Shown in pieces: positions 1 to 8,796 of a stretch of 12,929 nt of DNA. The stretch covers positions 1-12,929 of the forward strand of contig JAMOPR010000123.1 in NCBI GenBank assembly GCA_027064485.1. The letters run 5' to 3'. The notes beneath the pieces were generated by a model. It was not told the DNA's origin. It worked only from the letters and a program-made list of their open reading frames with translations, and did not search any database. The stretch is from Desulfurobacteriaceae bacterium (GTDB lineage Bacteria; Aquificota; Aquificia; Desulfurobacteriales; Desulfurobacteriaceae). Position 1 is the first letter of the stretch. Each line of letters opens with the position of its first letter. The position numbers and the translations under genes were made by a program.

Positions 1-864
<864 letters not shown>

Positions 865-869
865 TCTTA

Positions 870-895
870 GCGGGTAGGTTTCCTGCCCGCCTTTT
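870..895 (+). terminator. Terminator-like or processing hairpin between rpoB and rpoC
   Basis: A 9-bp inverted repeat (870-878 with 882-890, one G-T wobble, otherwise mostly G-C) closes a 3-nt TTT loop and is followed by CTTTT (891-895). The shape is that of an intrinsic terminator with a short U tract, so partial termination, attenuation or an RNase cleavage site are all possible. It lies only 5 nt after the rpoB stop. That rpoC is transcribed through it is inferred from operon order. Confidence 0.6.
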
Positions 896-910
896 AAACC
901 ATTATTGATA

Positions 911-923
911 CAGGAGGTTCCTG
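911..923 (+). promoter_or_regulatory. rpoC Shine-Dalgarno, within a small inverted repeat
   Basis: AGGAGGT at 912-918 lies 4 nt before the GTG at 923 and fixes that GTG as the start rather than the in-frame TTG at 905, which has no such site. The element is itself a short palindrome: CAGGA (911-915), loop GGT, TCCTG (919-923), the last base being the first base of the start codon. Confidence 0.7.
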
Positions 924-3900
924 TGAGTAAAAAAGAAATCGTGTTCTCTGAAGAGCCGAAAACTTTTGACTTTGATGCAATTGAAATCGGTCTTGCGTCT
1001 CCGGAAAAAATCAGGGAGTGGTCTTACGGTGAAGTTAAACTTCCGGAGACGCTTAACTATAGAACTTTAAAACCCGAAAGAGACGGTCTTTTCTGTGCCA
1101 GAATTTTCGGTCCTGTGCGTGATTGGGAATGCCTGTGCGGTAAGTATAGAGGTTCTAAATACGCCGGAGTTGTTTGTGATAGGTGCGGTGTTGAGGTAAC
1201 ACTTTCTAAAGAGAGACGTAGAAGGTTTGGTCATATAGAGCTTGCTGCTCCCTGCACGCACATCTGGTATGTTAAATCCGTTCCGAGTAAGATAGGTGCA
1301 CTCTTAGGACTTTCTGTTAGGGAAGTGGAAAGAGTTGTTTACTTTGAAAGCTATATCGTTTTAGACCCGGGAGATGAAGAGGAAACGGGACTTGAAAAAT
1401 TTCAGATTCTTACGGAAGAGGAATACAGGGAAAAAGTGGAAGAGTTAGGTGAAGAAGCGTTTGAAGTAGGCATTGGAGCGGCAGGTATAAAAGAGGCTTT
1501 AAAGAGAGTTGACCTTGAGGAGCTTGCTGAGGAGCTTCGCGAAGAAATCAAGATGTATTCTGGAGAAATTTCTTCCATCAATGCTGACCTGCAAAAACGC
1601 CTTCCTAACGTTTTCAAGGCGGCTGTAGATACTCTCTCTTACTACACAGGGCTTTCTGAAGATACGATTGTTGGAATAGTGAAGAACGTTTTGGTTATTG
1701 TTACTGACCCGGGTGATTCTGGTTTAGAAAAGGGACAGATTATTGATTACAACGAGTATAAAAAGCTCAGAGAGAAGTTTTCAATAGAAGTAGAAAAAGG
1801 TGGGAAGGCTTTAGAGTGGTATGTTGACTTCTTGGTAGAACAGGGCAAGATACAGAGCAAGGAACTTGTAAAAGAGGAAATTAGAAGAGCTACACGGAAA
1901 GATACAACAGAAGCCAAGCTTAAAAAGCTTGTTAGAAGGCTGAAAATTGTTGAAGCCTTCTTGAAATCTAACAACAAGCCTGAGTGGATGGTTCTTGAAG
2001 TTTTACCGGTTCTTCCACCGGAACTTCGTCCACTCGTTCCACTTGAGGGTGGAAGGTTTGCAACATCAGACCTTAACGACCTCTATAGGCGCGTAATTAA
2101 TAGAAATAACAGGCTTAAAAGGCTTATAGAACTTGACGCTCCTGACATCATCATCAGAAACGAAAAACGTATGCTTCAAGAAGCTGTTGATACTTTAATT
2201 GATAACGGTAGAAGAGGAAGACCAGTTAAGTCCTCCAAAGGTCATCCCCTTAAGTCTCTTTCCGACGTTTTAAGGGGTAAACAGGGAAGATTCAGGCAAA
2301 ACCTCTTAGGTAAGAGAGTTGACTATTCTGGTCGTGCAGTTATCGTTATCGGTCCTGAGCTTCAAATGCATCAGTGTGGTCTTCCGAAAATAATGGCTTT
2401 GGAGCTTTTCAAACCATTTGTCTACAGAAGGCTTGAGGAGAAAGGTTACGCCAACACCGTTAAGCAAGCCAAAAAAATGGTTGAAAGGCAAGAACCTGAA
2501 GTTTGGGAGTGCCTTGAGGAAGTAATTAAAGAACATCCAGTTCTCCTTAACCGTGCTCCAACGCTTCACAGGGTTTCTATTCAGGCGTTTGAACCTGTTT
2601 TGGTAGAAGGTAAAGCTATTAAACTCCATCCGCTTGTTTGCACGGCGTTCAACGCAGACTTTGACGGTGACCAGATGGCAGTTCACGTTCCGCTTTCGTT
2701 GGAAGCGCAACTTGAAGCTTATACTTTGATGCTTTCCACGCAGAACATACTTTCTCCTGCTCACGGTAAACCGTTAGCTGTTCCTTCTCAGGATATGGTT
2801 TTAGGTCTCTACTATATGACTCTTGAAAAGCCGGGTGCTAAGGGAGAAGGAAAAGCATTTTCTTCTATAGATGAAGTTCTCAAAGCTCTTGATTTAGGCG
2901 AAGTTGAACTTCACGCTCGCATAAAGGTTAAGATACCTGCTGAGAAAAGCGCTTCTGGAAAGCCTGAAGTTGTAACTACCACTGTTGGTAGAGTGAAGTT
3001 TAATACCTTACTTCCGGAGAATTATCCCTTCGTGAATAAGGTAATGACAAAGAAGGCTGTTGCAGAGCTTATTGCTGATATCCATAAGAAAATGGGTAAC
3101 GAAGTAACTGTTGATATGCTTGATAGAATCAAAGAAGCTGGATTTATTCAAGCTACCTTGGGAGGACTTTCTATTGCTATTGATGACCTTCATATTCCAC
3201 CTTCTAAAAAGGAACTTATAGAAAAGGCTAAGAAAGAAGTTGCTGAGATTGAGGAAGGATACAGGAAAGGACTTCTTTCTAAGGACGAACGTTACAACAA
3301 GATAGTTGATATATGGACAAGAGTTACAGAACAGCTTACCCGTGACATGATGGAATACATGGAGACTCACGACCTTAACTCCCGTGGAAGGTTGCCTAAC
3401 GACGGTAGATTCAATCCTGTGTTCATGATGCTTCAATCCGGTGCTCGCGGTAGTCAGACGCAGATTCGTCAGCTTGCCGGCATGAGAGGTCTTATGGCAA
3501 AGCCTTCCGGTGAAATTATTGAAACTCCAATTATTTCTAACTTCCGTGAAGGGCTGACAGTTCTTGAATACTTTATTTCCACTCACGGTGCGAGAAAAGG
3601 TCTTGCAGATACCGCTCTTAAAACTGCTGATGCCGGTTACCTTACAAGAAGATTGGCGGATGTTGCACAGGATGTAATTGTTACTATGGAAGACTGTGGA
3701 TGTGATGATGGTATAGAAGTTTCCGCCCTTATGGAGGCAGGAGAAATTGTTATTCCGCTTGCCAAAAGAATTGCTGGAAGATATGCGGCAGAGGATATTG
3801 TTGACCCCGTAACCGGTGAAATTTTGGTAAGGAAAAACGAAGAAATTACTGATGAAATTGCTCAGAGAATAGAGGATTTGGGTATAGATACAGTCAAAAT

Positions 3901-5350
3901 TAGGTCTGTCCTTACATGTCGTGCTCCTTTTGGTGTTTGTGCCAAGTGTTACGGTAGAGACCTTGCGAGGAGAAGACCCGTTCAGTTAGGAGAATCGGTT
4001 GGTATTATCGCTGCCCAATCCATTGGTGAACCGGGAACTCAGCTTACTATGAGAACCTTCCACATTGGTGGTATCGCTATGCGCGGTGCTGAGGTTTCCG
4101 AGTATAGGGCAAAACATGCCGGCGTTGTAAGAATTTTTGACGTTAATACAATTACCGATAAGGAAGGCAGAGTAATTGTTATTAATAGAGCCGGTAAGGT
4201 AGCTGTTGTAGATGAAAAAACCGGTAAACATTTGGAACGTTACGATATCCCTTATGCTGCTGTTTTAAAAGTTAAAGATGGCGATAAGGTAGAACCCGGA
4301 CAAATTCTGGCTGAGTGGGACCCTCACGCTATTCCTATCTTGGCACTTAGGAAAGGTATTGTTAGGTATAAGGATATCATTCCTGGTGTTACTGTTTCTG
4401 AAAGTGAACCGGTAGTTCTTGAATACAGGACGCTTCCTTACGAGCCGACCATAGAGCTTGTAGATGAAAACGGTGAAGTAATTGATTTCTATCCGCTTCC
4501 TGTTGGTGCCCGTATAATGGTTAAAGAGGGACAGGAAGTTGATATTGGAGAGCAACTTGCAAGGCTTCCGAGAAAAATCGGCGGAACTAAGGATATTACA
4601 GGTGGTCTTCCAAGGGTTGCGGAGCTCTTTGAAGCGAGAAGACCGAAAGATGCTGCTATTTTGGCTGAAATAAGCGGTAAGGTTTATGTGGAAACAGAAA
4701 GAAACAAGAAAATTATTACGATAATTGACCCTGAAACGGGGGTTAAGAGAGAGTATGAAGTTCCTAAAGGAAAGTATATCTACGTCAGGACGGGCGATTT
4801 TGTTAAAGCGGGCGAACCTCTTACAGATGGACAACTCAATCCGCACGATATACTGAACATTTTAGGTGAACGTGCAGTTGCAAGATTCTTGCTTGATGAA
4901 GTTCAGTCTGTTTACCGCGCTCAGGGTGTTGATATCAACGATAAGCACTTTGAAGTAATTATCAGAAAGATGCTTTCTAAAGTAAGAATTGAAGATACCG
5001 GTGATTCCGACTTCTTGGTTGAAGAGGTTGTTGATAGAGAAGAGTTTGAAAGAGTAAGAGAGCAGTTGTTTAAGGAAGGTAAGAGACCACCTAAAGCAAG
5101 ACCTGTTCTTACAGGAATTACAAAGGCTGCACTTTCTACAGATTCCTTTATCTCTGCTGCTTCCTTCCAAGAAACTACAAGAGTGCTTTCTGAAGCTGCG
5201 ATAGCTGGTAAAAGAGATTACTTGAGAGGTTTAAAAGAGAACGTGATTATCGGAAGACTTATCCCTGCTGGAACTGGTAGGAAAGAGTATAGGAAAGTTA
5301 CGTGGCAGTATTGTGAAGGAGTTGAAACTGAGGCAAAAGCTGAAGAGTAA
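923..5350 (+). CDS. rpoC: RNA polymerase beta' subunit
   Basis: Full-length beta' subunit of 1475 residues from the GTG at 923, chosen for the AGGAGGT 4 nt upstream. Seen in order: N-terminal zinc site Cys70, Cys72, Cys85, Cys88; the [11 protein letters not shown] segment (140-150); an insertion at about 209-325 that E. coli beta' lacks; the lid/rudder region rejoining at NKPEWM (351-356); catalytic [12 protein letters not shown] (577-588), whose three aspartates hold the active-site magnesium; bridge helix (about 835-870); trigger loop (about 874-911); second zinc site Cys925, Cys999, Cys1006, Cys1009; and the conserved C-terminus ending near [11 protein letters not shown]. The protein forms the catalytic core with RpoB. 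The insertion sits where thermophilic lineages such as Thermus and Thermotoga carry lineage-specific beta' domains, and it repeats a motif from the segment before it. A strong intrinsic terminator follows. Confidence 0.98.
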   Translation: MSKKEIVFSEEPKTFDFDAIEIGLASPEKIREWSYGEVKLPETLNYRTLKPERDGLFCARIFGPVRDWECLCGKYRGSKYAGVVCDRCGVEVTLSKERRRRFGHIELAAPCTHIWYVKSVPSKIGALLGLSVREVERVVYFESYIVLDPGDEEETGLEKFQILTEEEYREKVEELGEEAFEVGIGAAGIKEALKRVDLEELAEELREEIKMYSGEISSINADLQKRLPNVFKAAVDTLSYYTGLSEDTIVGIVKNVLVIVTDPGDSGLEKGQIIDYNEYKKLREKFSIEVEKGGKALEWYVDFLVEQGKIQSKELVKEEIRRATRKDTTEAKLKKLVRRLKIVEAFLKSNNKPEWMVLEVLPVLPPELRPLVPLEGGRFATSDLNDLYRRVINRNNRLKRLIELDAPDIIIRNEKRMLQEAVDTLIDNGRRGRPVKSSKGHPLKSLSDVLRGKQGRFRQNLLGKRVDYSGRAVIVIGPELQMHQCGLPKIMALELFKPFVYRRLEEKGYANTVKQAKKMVERQEPEVWECLEEVIKEHPVLLNRAPTLHRVSIQAFEPVLVEGKAIKLHPLVCTAFNADFDGDQMAVHVPLSLEAQLEAYTLMLSTQNILSPAHGKPLAVPSQDMVLGLYYMTLEKPGAKGEGKAFSSIDEVLKALDLGEVELHARIKVKIPAEKSASGKPEVVTTTVGRVKFNTLLPENYPFVNKVMTKKAVAELIADIHKKMGNEVTVDMLDRIKEAGFIQATLGGLSIAIDDLHIPPSKKELIEKAKKEVAEIEEGYRKGLLSKDERYNKIVDIWTRVTEQLTRDMMEYMETHDLNSRGRLPNDGRFNPVFMMLQSGARGSQTQIRQLAGMRGLMAKPSGEIIETPIISNFREGLTVLEYFISTHGARKGLADTALKTADAGYLTRRLADVAQDVIVTMEDCGCDDGIEVSALMEAGEIVIPLAKRIAGRYAAEDIVDPVTGEILVRKNEEITDEIAQRIEDLGIDTVKIRSVLTCRAPFGVCAKCYGRDLARRRPVQLGESVGIIAAQSIGEPGTQLTMRTFHIGGIAMRGAEVSEYRAKHAGVVRIFDVNTITDKEGRVIVINRAGKVAVVDEKTGKHLERYDIPYAAVLKVKDGDKVEPGQILAEWDPHAIPILALRKGIVRYKDIIPGVTVSESEPVVLEYRTLPYEPTIELVDENGEVIDFYPLPVGARIMVKEGQEVDIGEQLARLPRKIGGTKDITGGLPRVAELFEARRPKDAAILAEISGKVYVETERNKKIITIIDPETGVKREYEVPKGKYIYVRTGDFVKAGEPLTDGQLNPHDILNILGERAVARFLLDEVQSVYRAQGVDINDKHFEVIIRKMLSKVRIEDTGDSDFLVEEVVDREEFERVREQLFKEGKRPPKARPVLTGITKAALSTDSFISAASFQETTRVLSEAAIAGKRDYLRGLKENVIIGRLIPAGTGRKEYRKVTWQYCEGVETEAKAEE

Positions 5351-5371
5351 ATTTTGGAAAAGTGCAAATTT

Positions 5372-5399
5372 AAGGGGGGGATAATTCCCCCCTTTTTTT
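5372..5399 (+). terminator. Intrinsic terminator of the rpoBC operon
   Basis: AA plus seven G (5372-5380), a short ATAATT loop, then six C plus TT running into a T tract (5387-5399). The perfect G:C stem of six pairs extended by two A-T pairs, followed by about seven T, is a canonical Rho-independent terminator starting 21 nt after the rpoC stop. Confidence 0.95.
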
Positions 5400-5401
5400 A
5401 T

Positions 5402-5410
5402 TGTTATAAT
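5402..5410 (+). promoter_or_regulatory. Extended -10 promoter for the TatA-like gene
   Basis: TGTTATAAT is a perfect TATAAT (5405-5410) preceded by the TGn extended -10 element (5402-5404). It sits immediately after the rpoC terminator T tract and 30 nt before the TTG start of the next gene. No good -35 box is visible upstream, as is usual for extended -10 promoters. Predicted transcription start is about 5416-5418. Confidence 0.6.
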
Positions 5411-5440
5411 GGAGTTATAAAACTGGTTTGGAGGTGGTAG

Positions 5441-5617
5441 TTGCTTTTTAAGATTTTTGTTCTTTTAGTTGTGGTTGGGGTGATTTTTGGATGGGATAAG
5501 ATTATTAACCTTGTAAAAGCTTTTTTTAAGGCTAAGGAGGAGTTTAAGAAAGGTTTAGAAGAAGTGGAAGAAGAGGAGAAAAAAGAGGAGAAACCAGTTA
5601 TAAAAGTTGTGAAGTAA
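5441..5617 (+). CDS. TatA-family (Sec-independent translocase) small membrane protein
   Basis: A 58-residue protein from a TTG at 5441, with GGAGGT (5430-5435) 5 nt upstream and its own extended -10 promoter. Residues 5-16 are a short hydrophobic helix ending in the Phe16-Gly17 hinge. An amphipathic helix follows (about 20-39, with FKAKEEFKKGLEE), then an acidic/basic tail rich in Glu and Lys. This is the TatA/TatB/TatE plan: short membrane helix, FG hinge, amphipathic helix, charged tail. The distance from the hinge Phe to the FKK motif is 19 residues, the same as in E. coli TatA as I recall it. It lacks the usual N-terminal Glu/Gln (a Lys is at position 4) and the Pro-Lys after FG. TatA oligomers form the pore-like component exporting folded twin-arginine substrates. 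No tatC is in the window. The alternative is an unrelated small membrane protein. Confidence 0.68.
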   Translation: MLFKIFVLLVVVGVIFGWDKIINLVKAFFKAKEEFKKGLEEVEEEEKKEEKPVIKVVK

Positions 5618-6616
5618 TTACTTTAATACTTCAAGCGGATTAATCGGGTAGACCTTGTTCTTGTAAACTTTGCTTATTTCAAAGTAAACGCCCGGTTTAC
5701 CCCAGTCTCCTGAAGTTCCCGCAGTTCCTATGACTTCTCCTCTTTTAACCACTTGCTTTGGTTTAACGAAAATTTGGTCAAGATTGCTGTAAACGGTTCT
5801 ATAACCTTTGGGGTGCTGTATGATTACTGTTTTTCCGTAAGCTTTGAGGAAATGGTCTTCCTTGCCGGCAAATTTCACTACACCTGTTTCTGCGGCTTTA
5901 ACTTTTTCACCTTCTTTCCCGATTATAAAAATACCAGGATATCCCTTTTCTCTAATAGTTGGGTCGACCCTTCCGTCAAGAGGAAAGTGAAATTCGATGG
6001 GTCTGTTAAGTTTGATGACGTCTCTATAACCTACTAAGATTTTTAATTTTTGTCCCGGTCTAATGATGTAAGGTTTTCTTAGGTGGTTAAGTCTGATAAT
6101 CATTCGTGGGGATACGCGGAATTTTTTGGCTATTTTGAGGATAGAATCCCCTTTTCTAACGCGATAATACTTATATACCGGAACTTTCATTAAACCGTTT
6201 GAAGAATATCTTACTTGACTTTTGTGAGAAAAGTTTTTTTTATGGCTGTAGGAATAGGGAATTTTGAGTTTTTGCCCTACGTAGATTGTATTGCTTTTTA
6301 GGTGGTTAATTCTTTTTATTTCACTTATAGTGGTTTTAAAGCGTTTAGCTAACTTTTTCAGTGAGTCGCCCCTTTTAACTTTGTAGACTATGTAGCTTTG
6401 ACTAATTTTTTTGTTTTTTGAAGGGATTTTTAGCTTTTGACCTGGGTATATAATGTTGCTTTTTAAATGATTTATTCTTTTTAGGGATGTTACGGTGACG
6501 TGGAATTTTTTTGCTATCTTACCTAAAGAGTCACCTTTTTTAACGGTGTAGGTAAGTGCGTTAGCAGTTGATACTGTTATCAAAAACGCACTAATAACGG
6601 ATAGTAAAGTCCTCAT
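5618..6616 (-). CDS. LysM-repeat protein with degenerate M23 (LytM-like) domain
   Basis: A 332-residue exported protein. Residues 1-20 are a signal peptide with a likely cleavage after ANA. Three LysM peptidoglycan-binding repeats follow (about 22-65, 77-119, 150-194), each with the GDS and PGQKLKI-type signature (VGQKLKIP in the second). A basic linker (about 121-148) separates repeats 2 and 3. Residues 207-328 have an M23/LytM fold signature (Gx[34 protein letters not shown]), but the zinc ligands are replaced: the usual HxGxD reads YPGIF, YAH reads YSN, and LHFE reads VYFE. As in NlpD and EnvC, this points to a non-catalytic activator of cell-wall amidases rather than an endopeptidase. It is the last gene of the minus-strand operon. 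Its ATG lies inside the end of the acylphosphatase gene (26-bp overlap), and its stop abuts the convergent TatA-like gene. Confidence 0.88.
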   Translation of the reverse strand: MRTLLSVISAFLITVSTANALTYTVKKGDSLGKIAKKFHVTVTSLKRINHLKSNIIYPGQKLKIPSKNKKISQSYIVYKVKRGDSLKKLAKRFKTTISEIKRINHLKSNTIYVGQKLKIPYSYSHKKNFSHKSQVRYSSNGLMKVPVYKYYRVRKGDSILKIAKKFRVSPRMIIRLNHLRKPYIIRPGQKLKILVGYRDVIKLNRPIEFHFPLDGRVDPTIREKGYPGIFIIGKEGEKVKAAETGVVKFAGKEDHFLKAYGKTVIIQHPKGYRTVYSNLDQIFVKPKQVVKRGEVIGTAGTSGDWGKPGVYFEISKVYKNKVYPINPLEVLK

Positions 6617-6869
6617 ACTGACCCCTTGGTTCTGAAAGTGTGTATTCTACGTTTTTAACGTCTGCAAAGTAAGGTCCTTCGTGAAGTTTTTCTAAGAGTT
6701 TTTTTAGTTTTTCTTCGTCCCCTTCGGCATAAACTTCAACTCTGCCATCGGGTAAGTTTCTTACAAAGCCTTTTAAACCCAAAGAACGGGCTATCCTGTT
6801 AGTAAAAGCTCTGTAACCTACTCCTTGAACTCTGCCAGATATGAACGCGTGTAAAGCTTTTACAGCCAT
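6591..6869 (-). CDS. acyP: Acylphosphatase
   Basis: A 92-residue protein, the normal length for the family, covering the whole ferredoxin-like domain. The active-site signature GRVQGVGYR is at residues 12-20, giving phosphate-binding Arg20, and the catalytic Asn is Asn38 in the [12 protein letters not shown] block. The enzyme hydrolyses the carboxyl-phosphate bond of acyl phosphates such as carbamoyl or 1,3-bisphosphoglyceroyl phosphate in the cytoplasm; the physiological substrate is not known from sequence. The start ATG overlaps the end of the patatin-like gene by 10 bp, with GAGG about 10 nt upstream. The 3' end overlaps the LysM gene, so translation of all three is probably coupled. Confidence 0.95.
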   Translation of the reverse strand: MAVKALHAFISGRVQGVGYRAFTNRIARSLGLKGFVRNLPDGRVEVYAEGDEEKLKKLLEKLHEGPYFADVKNVEYTLSEPRGQYEDFTIRY

Positions 6870-7609
6870 TTTTCAAAACCCTCTATTGCTTTTAAAGTTT
6901 TTTCATAGCCTTCTGCAAAAAATTTCTCAACGTTTGAAAAATCGAATTGTGAGCAGTCAAAAGTATAGGAAACTGTAATATCACAATATCTATGCCTTGG
7001 TTCCTGATTTTCAAGTATTCCTGCTAAGGATGCACGTAAAGATACATCCAATATGGAGTTAGGATTAAACTTTTTGGAGGGAGCGTTTGCGTTTGAACAT
7101 ATGTTTATGGAACATCCGAAAACTTTTGGTGCTTCGGCTGGAAGGCAGTTCCTTATACCGCCGTCTGCGTAGTAATTCTTTCCTATTTTTACAGGTGCAA
7201 ACAGAGGAGGTGCACTGCAGGAAGCTACAGTTGCTTTTACGACGTCTCCGTCGTTTATAAATTCAACTTTAAGCGTTTTTAAGTTGACTACTGTTACGGT
7301 AAGGGGAATTTTGAGCTCGCTAAAGGTTATGTTGCCGAGTAGTTCTCTAAGTCTTTCTTCTAATCCTGAAAGTTTGAAAAATCCCCCCCTCAAACACGGC
7401 TTTGCCAATTCTCGCCACTTCGTGTTTTTTGCCAGTTCAAAAATTTTTTCCGGTGAGTAGCCAGCACAGTATAAAAGACCCACCACTGCACCGGCACTTG
7501 CTCCGCTAACTACTGATGGGACGATTCCCTTTTCTTCAAGGGCTTTCAAGAAGCCTATGTGGGCGACCCCCTTAACAAAGCCGCCCGACAGAGTAACGCC
7601 GATTTTCAT
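6860..7609 (-). CDS. Patatin-like phospholipase / serine acyl hydrolase
   Basis: A 249-residue patatin-domain protein similar in size to short bacterial RssA/YlbK-type members. The oxyanion-hole glycine motif SGGFVKG is at residues 8-14. The nucleophile elbow GASAG is at 36-40 with Ser38, and the catalytic Asp is Asp149 in YADGG (147-151), so the Ser-Asp dyad is complete. No signal peptide or membrane segment is seen, implying a cytoplasmic or membrane-peripheral lipid acyl hydrolase; the true substrate cannot be read from sequence. The ATG directly follows the TAA stop of the upstream metallo-hydrolase gene (TAAATG, no spacer). Its own Shine-Dalgarno is weak, suggesting translation by coupling. 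Confidence 0.93.
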   Translation of the reverse strand: MKIGVTLSGGFVKGVAHIGFLKALEEKGIVPSVVSGASAGAVVGLLYCAGYSPEKIFELAKNTKWRELAKPCLRGGFFKLSGLEERLRELLGNITFSELKIPLTVTVVNLKTLKVEFINDGDVVKATVASCSAPPLFAPVKIGKNYYADGGIRNCLPAEAPKVFGCSINICSNANAPSKKFNPNSILDVSLRASLAGILENQEPRHRYCDITVSYTFDCSQFDFSNVEKFFAEGYEKTLKAIEGFEKWL

Positions 7610-8302
7610 TTAAAATTCCAGCTCTTCACCCGGGTTGAGAACAAGCGATTTAATTCCCTTGCTTTCAACTAACTCTTTGAATTTCTCAGGGTCTGCATCT
7701 ATTATGGGCCACGTTTTGAAGTGCATAGGGATTGCTACTTCTGGTTTAATCAACTCGGCAGCTATTGCTGCATCTTTTATATCCATAGTAAAGTTTCCAC
7801 CTATCGGGAGCAAAGCAATGGAAACTTTCTCATATTTTCCAATTAATTCCATATCTGCTATAAGACCTGTATCGCCTGCGTGGTAGATTGTTTTTCCCTC
7901 TACTTCTATAAGCATTCCGCAGGGACATCCGAGGGTTTTAACTTCACCATTTTCTATTACAGAGCTACCATGAGCTGCAGGAACTAATTTTACTCTTCCA
8001 AACGGAAAAGTATGGCTTCCGCCGATGTGCATTGGATGAATGTTTCCAACACCTTTCAGGTTGCAGTATTGGCATACTTCGTATATGGAGACTACAGTTG
8101 CTCCTGTGTTTTTTGCAATTTCTATTGTATCCCCTAAGTGGTCTCCATGGGCGTGGGTAACGAAGATGTAGTTTAAGTCATTGAAATCTTCTGGTTTTGC
8201 AATGTTCCATGGATTTCCGTTTAAAAACGGGTCTATAAGTGCTTTAATACCTTCTCCTTCAAGGTAAAAGGCTGAGTGTCCTAAATACCAGAGCTTTGCC
8301 AT
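7610..8302 (-). CDS. UPF0173-family metallo-beta-lactamase-fold hydrolase
   Basis: A 230-residue protein, full length for the UPF0173 metal-dependent hydrolase family. It opens with LWYLGHSAFYLE, the usual family N-terminus. The metal site is complete: THAHGDH gives His50, His52, Asp54, His55; then His111 (AAHGSS), Asp144 (HAGDTG) and His194 (MHFKTWP). The substrate is unknown; relatives are annotated only as metal-dependent hydrolases with an MBL fold. Four cysteines form two close pairs, Cys77/Cys80 (CQYC) and Cys126/Cys128 (CPC), the second at a position where I expect a small residue in relatives. The start ATG is preceded by GGGAGGGTG, a clear Shine-Dalgarno. The gene starts 26 bp after the DUF2283 gene. 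Confidence 0.93.
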   Translation of the reverse strand: MAKLWYLGHSAFYLEGEGIKALIDPFLNGNPWNIAKPEDFNDLNYIFVTHAHGDHLGDTIEIAKNTGATVVSIYEVCQYCNLKGVGNIHPMHIGGSHTFPFGRVKLVPAAHGSSVIENGEVKTLGCPCGMLIEVEGKTIYHAGDTGLIADMELIGKYEKVSIALLPIGGNFTMDIKDAAIAAELIKPEVAIPMHFKTWPIIDADPEKFKELVESKGIKSLVLNPGEELEF

Positions 8303-8328
8303 TTCACCCTCCCGTGTTACAAATTTAG

Positions 8329-8535
8329 TTATGCAAAAGCAGGAAGGAGTTTCCCCTTTACCGGTATTTCAAGTTCCCTTCTTTTGCTTGCATTTTCTAT
8401 TTCTATCCCAACTATCTCACCAAGTTCGTCGTAGTCCACTACTATGCCGTTATTTATCTCTTCTGATTCAATACTTGGAGTTTCTTTTATTTCAATATAA
8501 AGTGTGTCAGTTTCAGGGTAATATTTCACTTTCAT
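8329..8535 (-). CDS. DUF2283 family small protein (possible antitoxin-like partner)
   Basis: A 68-residue protein matching the DUF2283 pattern: YYPETDTLYIEI near the start, the SEEINNGIVVDYD block, and GEIVGIEIENASKR. This small all-beta family has no assigned biochemical activity and is often found next to short unknown genes in arrangements resembling toxin-antitoxin modules. Here its ATG overlaps the stop of the upstream unknown gene by 4 bp (ATGA), so the two are translationally coupled. No membrane segment or DNA-binding motif is visible. The antitoxin role is inference from context, not shown by the sequence. Confidence 0.85.
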   Translation of the reverse strand: MKVKYYPETDTLYIEIKETPSIESEEINNGIVVDYDELGEIVGIEIENASKRRELEIPVKGKLLPAFA

Positions 8536-8786
8536 GATTTGTCCCTTTTAAAATTTCTATCAAAGAAAGCATTGTGGACGGTTTCCTCGTCGTTCAAAAA
8601 TACAACTCTCAAGTAGCGTTCTTCTTCTCTAATATATACCCATACTCTAATTCTTCCATCTGGTTGCACTTCTCTTGCGATGTATTCTCCCTTTCTTGCT
8701 TTTTCTATCCATTCAGGTTTGATGTAAGGCCTTTTTCTAATTACGTTTTCAGTGAAGTAACGCGTAGTTTTACCAAAGTCTTTCAA
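8532..8786 (-). CDS. Conserved hypothetical protein paired with DUF2283
   Basis: A small basic/aromatic protein of 84 residues when started at the TTG at 8786. That start is preferred because AGAGGA (8796-8791) lies 4 nt upstream; an earlier in-frame TTG at 8810 would give 92 residues, sits inside the Roadblock gene and lacks a comparable site. Visible blocks are IKPEWIEKARKGEY, VQPDGRIRVW, YLRVVFLNDEETVHNAFFDR and a basic tail. I recognise the DGRIR..YLRVV..TVHNAFFDR pattern as a widespread uncharacterised family often seen beside DUF2283 genes, but I cannot name a domain. A toxin or small nuclease role is possible by analogy with adjacent-gene modules; nothing in the sequence proves it. No signal peptide or transmembrane segment. 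Confidence 0.8.
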   Translation of the reverse strand: MKDFGKTTRYFTENVIRKRPYIKPEWIEKARKGEYIAREVQPDGRIRVWVYIREEERYLRVVFLNDEETVHNAFFDRNFKRDKS

Positions 8787-8790
8787 TAAT

Positions 8791-8796
8791 TCCTCT
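8791..8796 (-). promoter_or_regulatory. Shine-Dalgarno deciding the start of the DUF2283-partner gene
   Basis: AGAGGA on the minus strand, 4 nt before the TTG at 8786 and just past the Roadblock gene stop (TGA, 8799-8797). It supports the 84-residue form over the 92-residue form. Confidence 0.6.

Noticed and set aside
905..922. Upstream TTG start for rpoC, giving six extra residues.
   Set aside because: The TTG would place the AGGAGGT inside the gene; the GTG at 923 is correctly spaced 4 nt behind it, and the N-terminus then begins with SKKEIVF.
2306..3586. Long minus-strand frames opposite rpoC (152 and 192 codons).
   Set aside because: They lie wholly within the conserved rpoC core and have no independent start signals.
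6234..6241. Run of eight T on the plus strand (A8 in the LysM gene) as a possible programmed slippage site.
   Set aside because: The coding frame reads normally through it into the third LysM repeat, and no alternative frame product makes sense.
8331..8537. 68-codon plus-strand frame exactly opposite the DUF2283 gene.
   Set aside because: Mirror of the real gene; no ribosome site, composition of a shadow translation.
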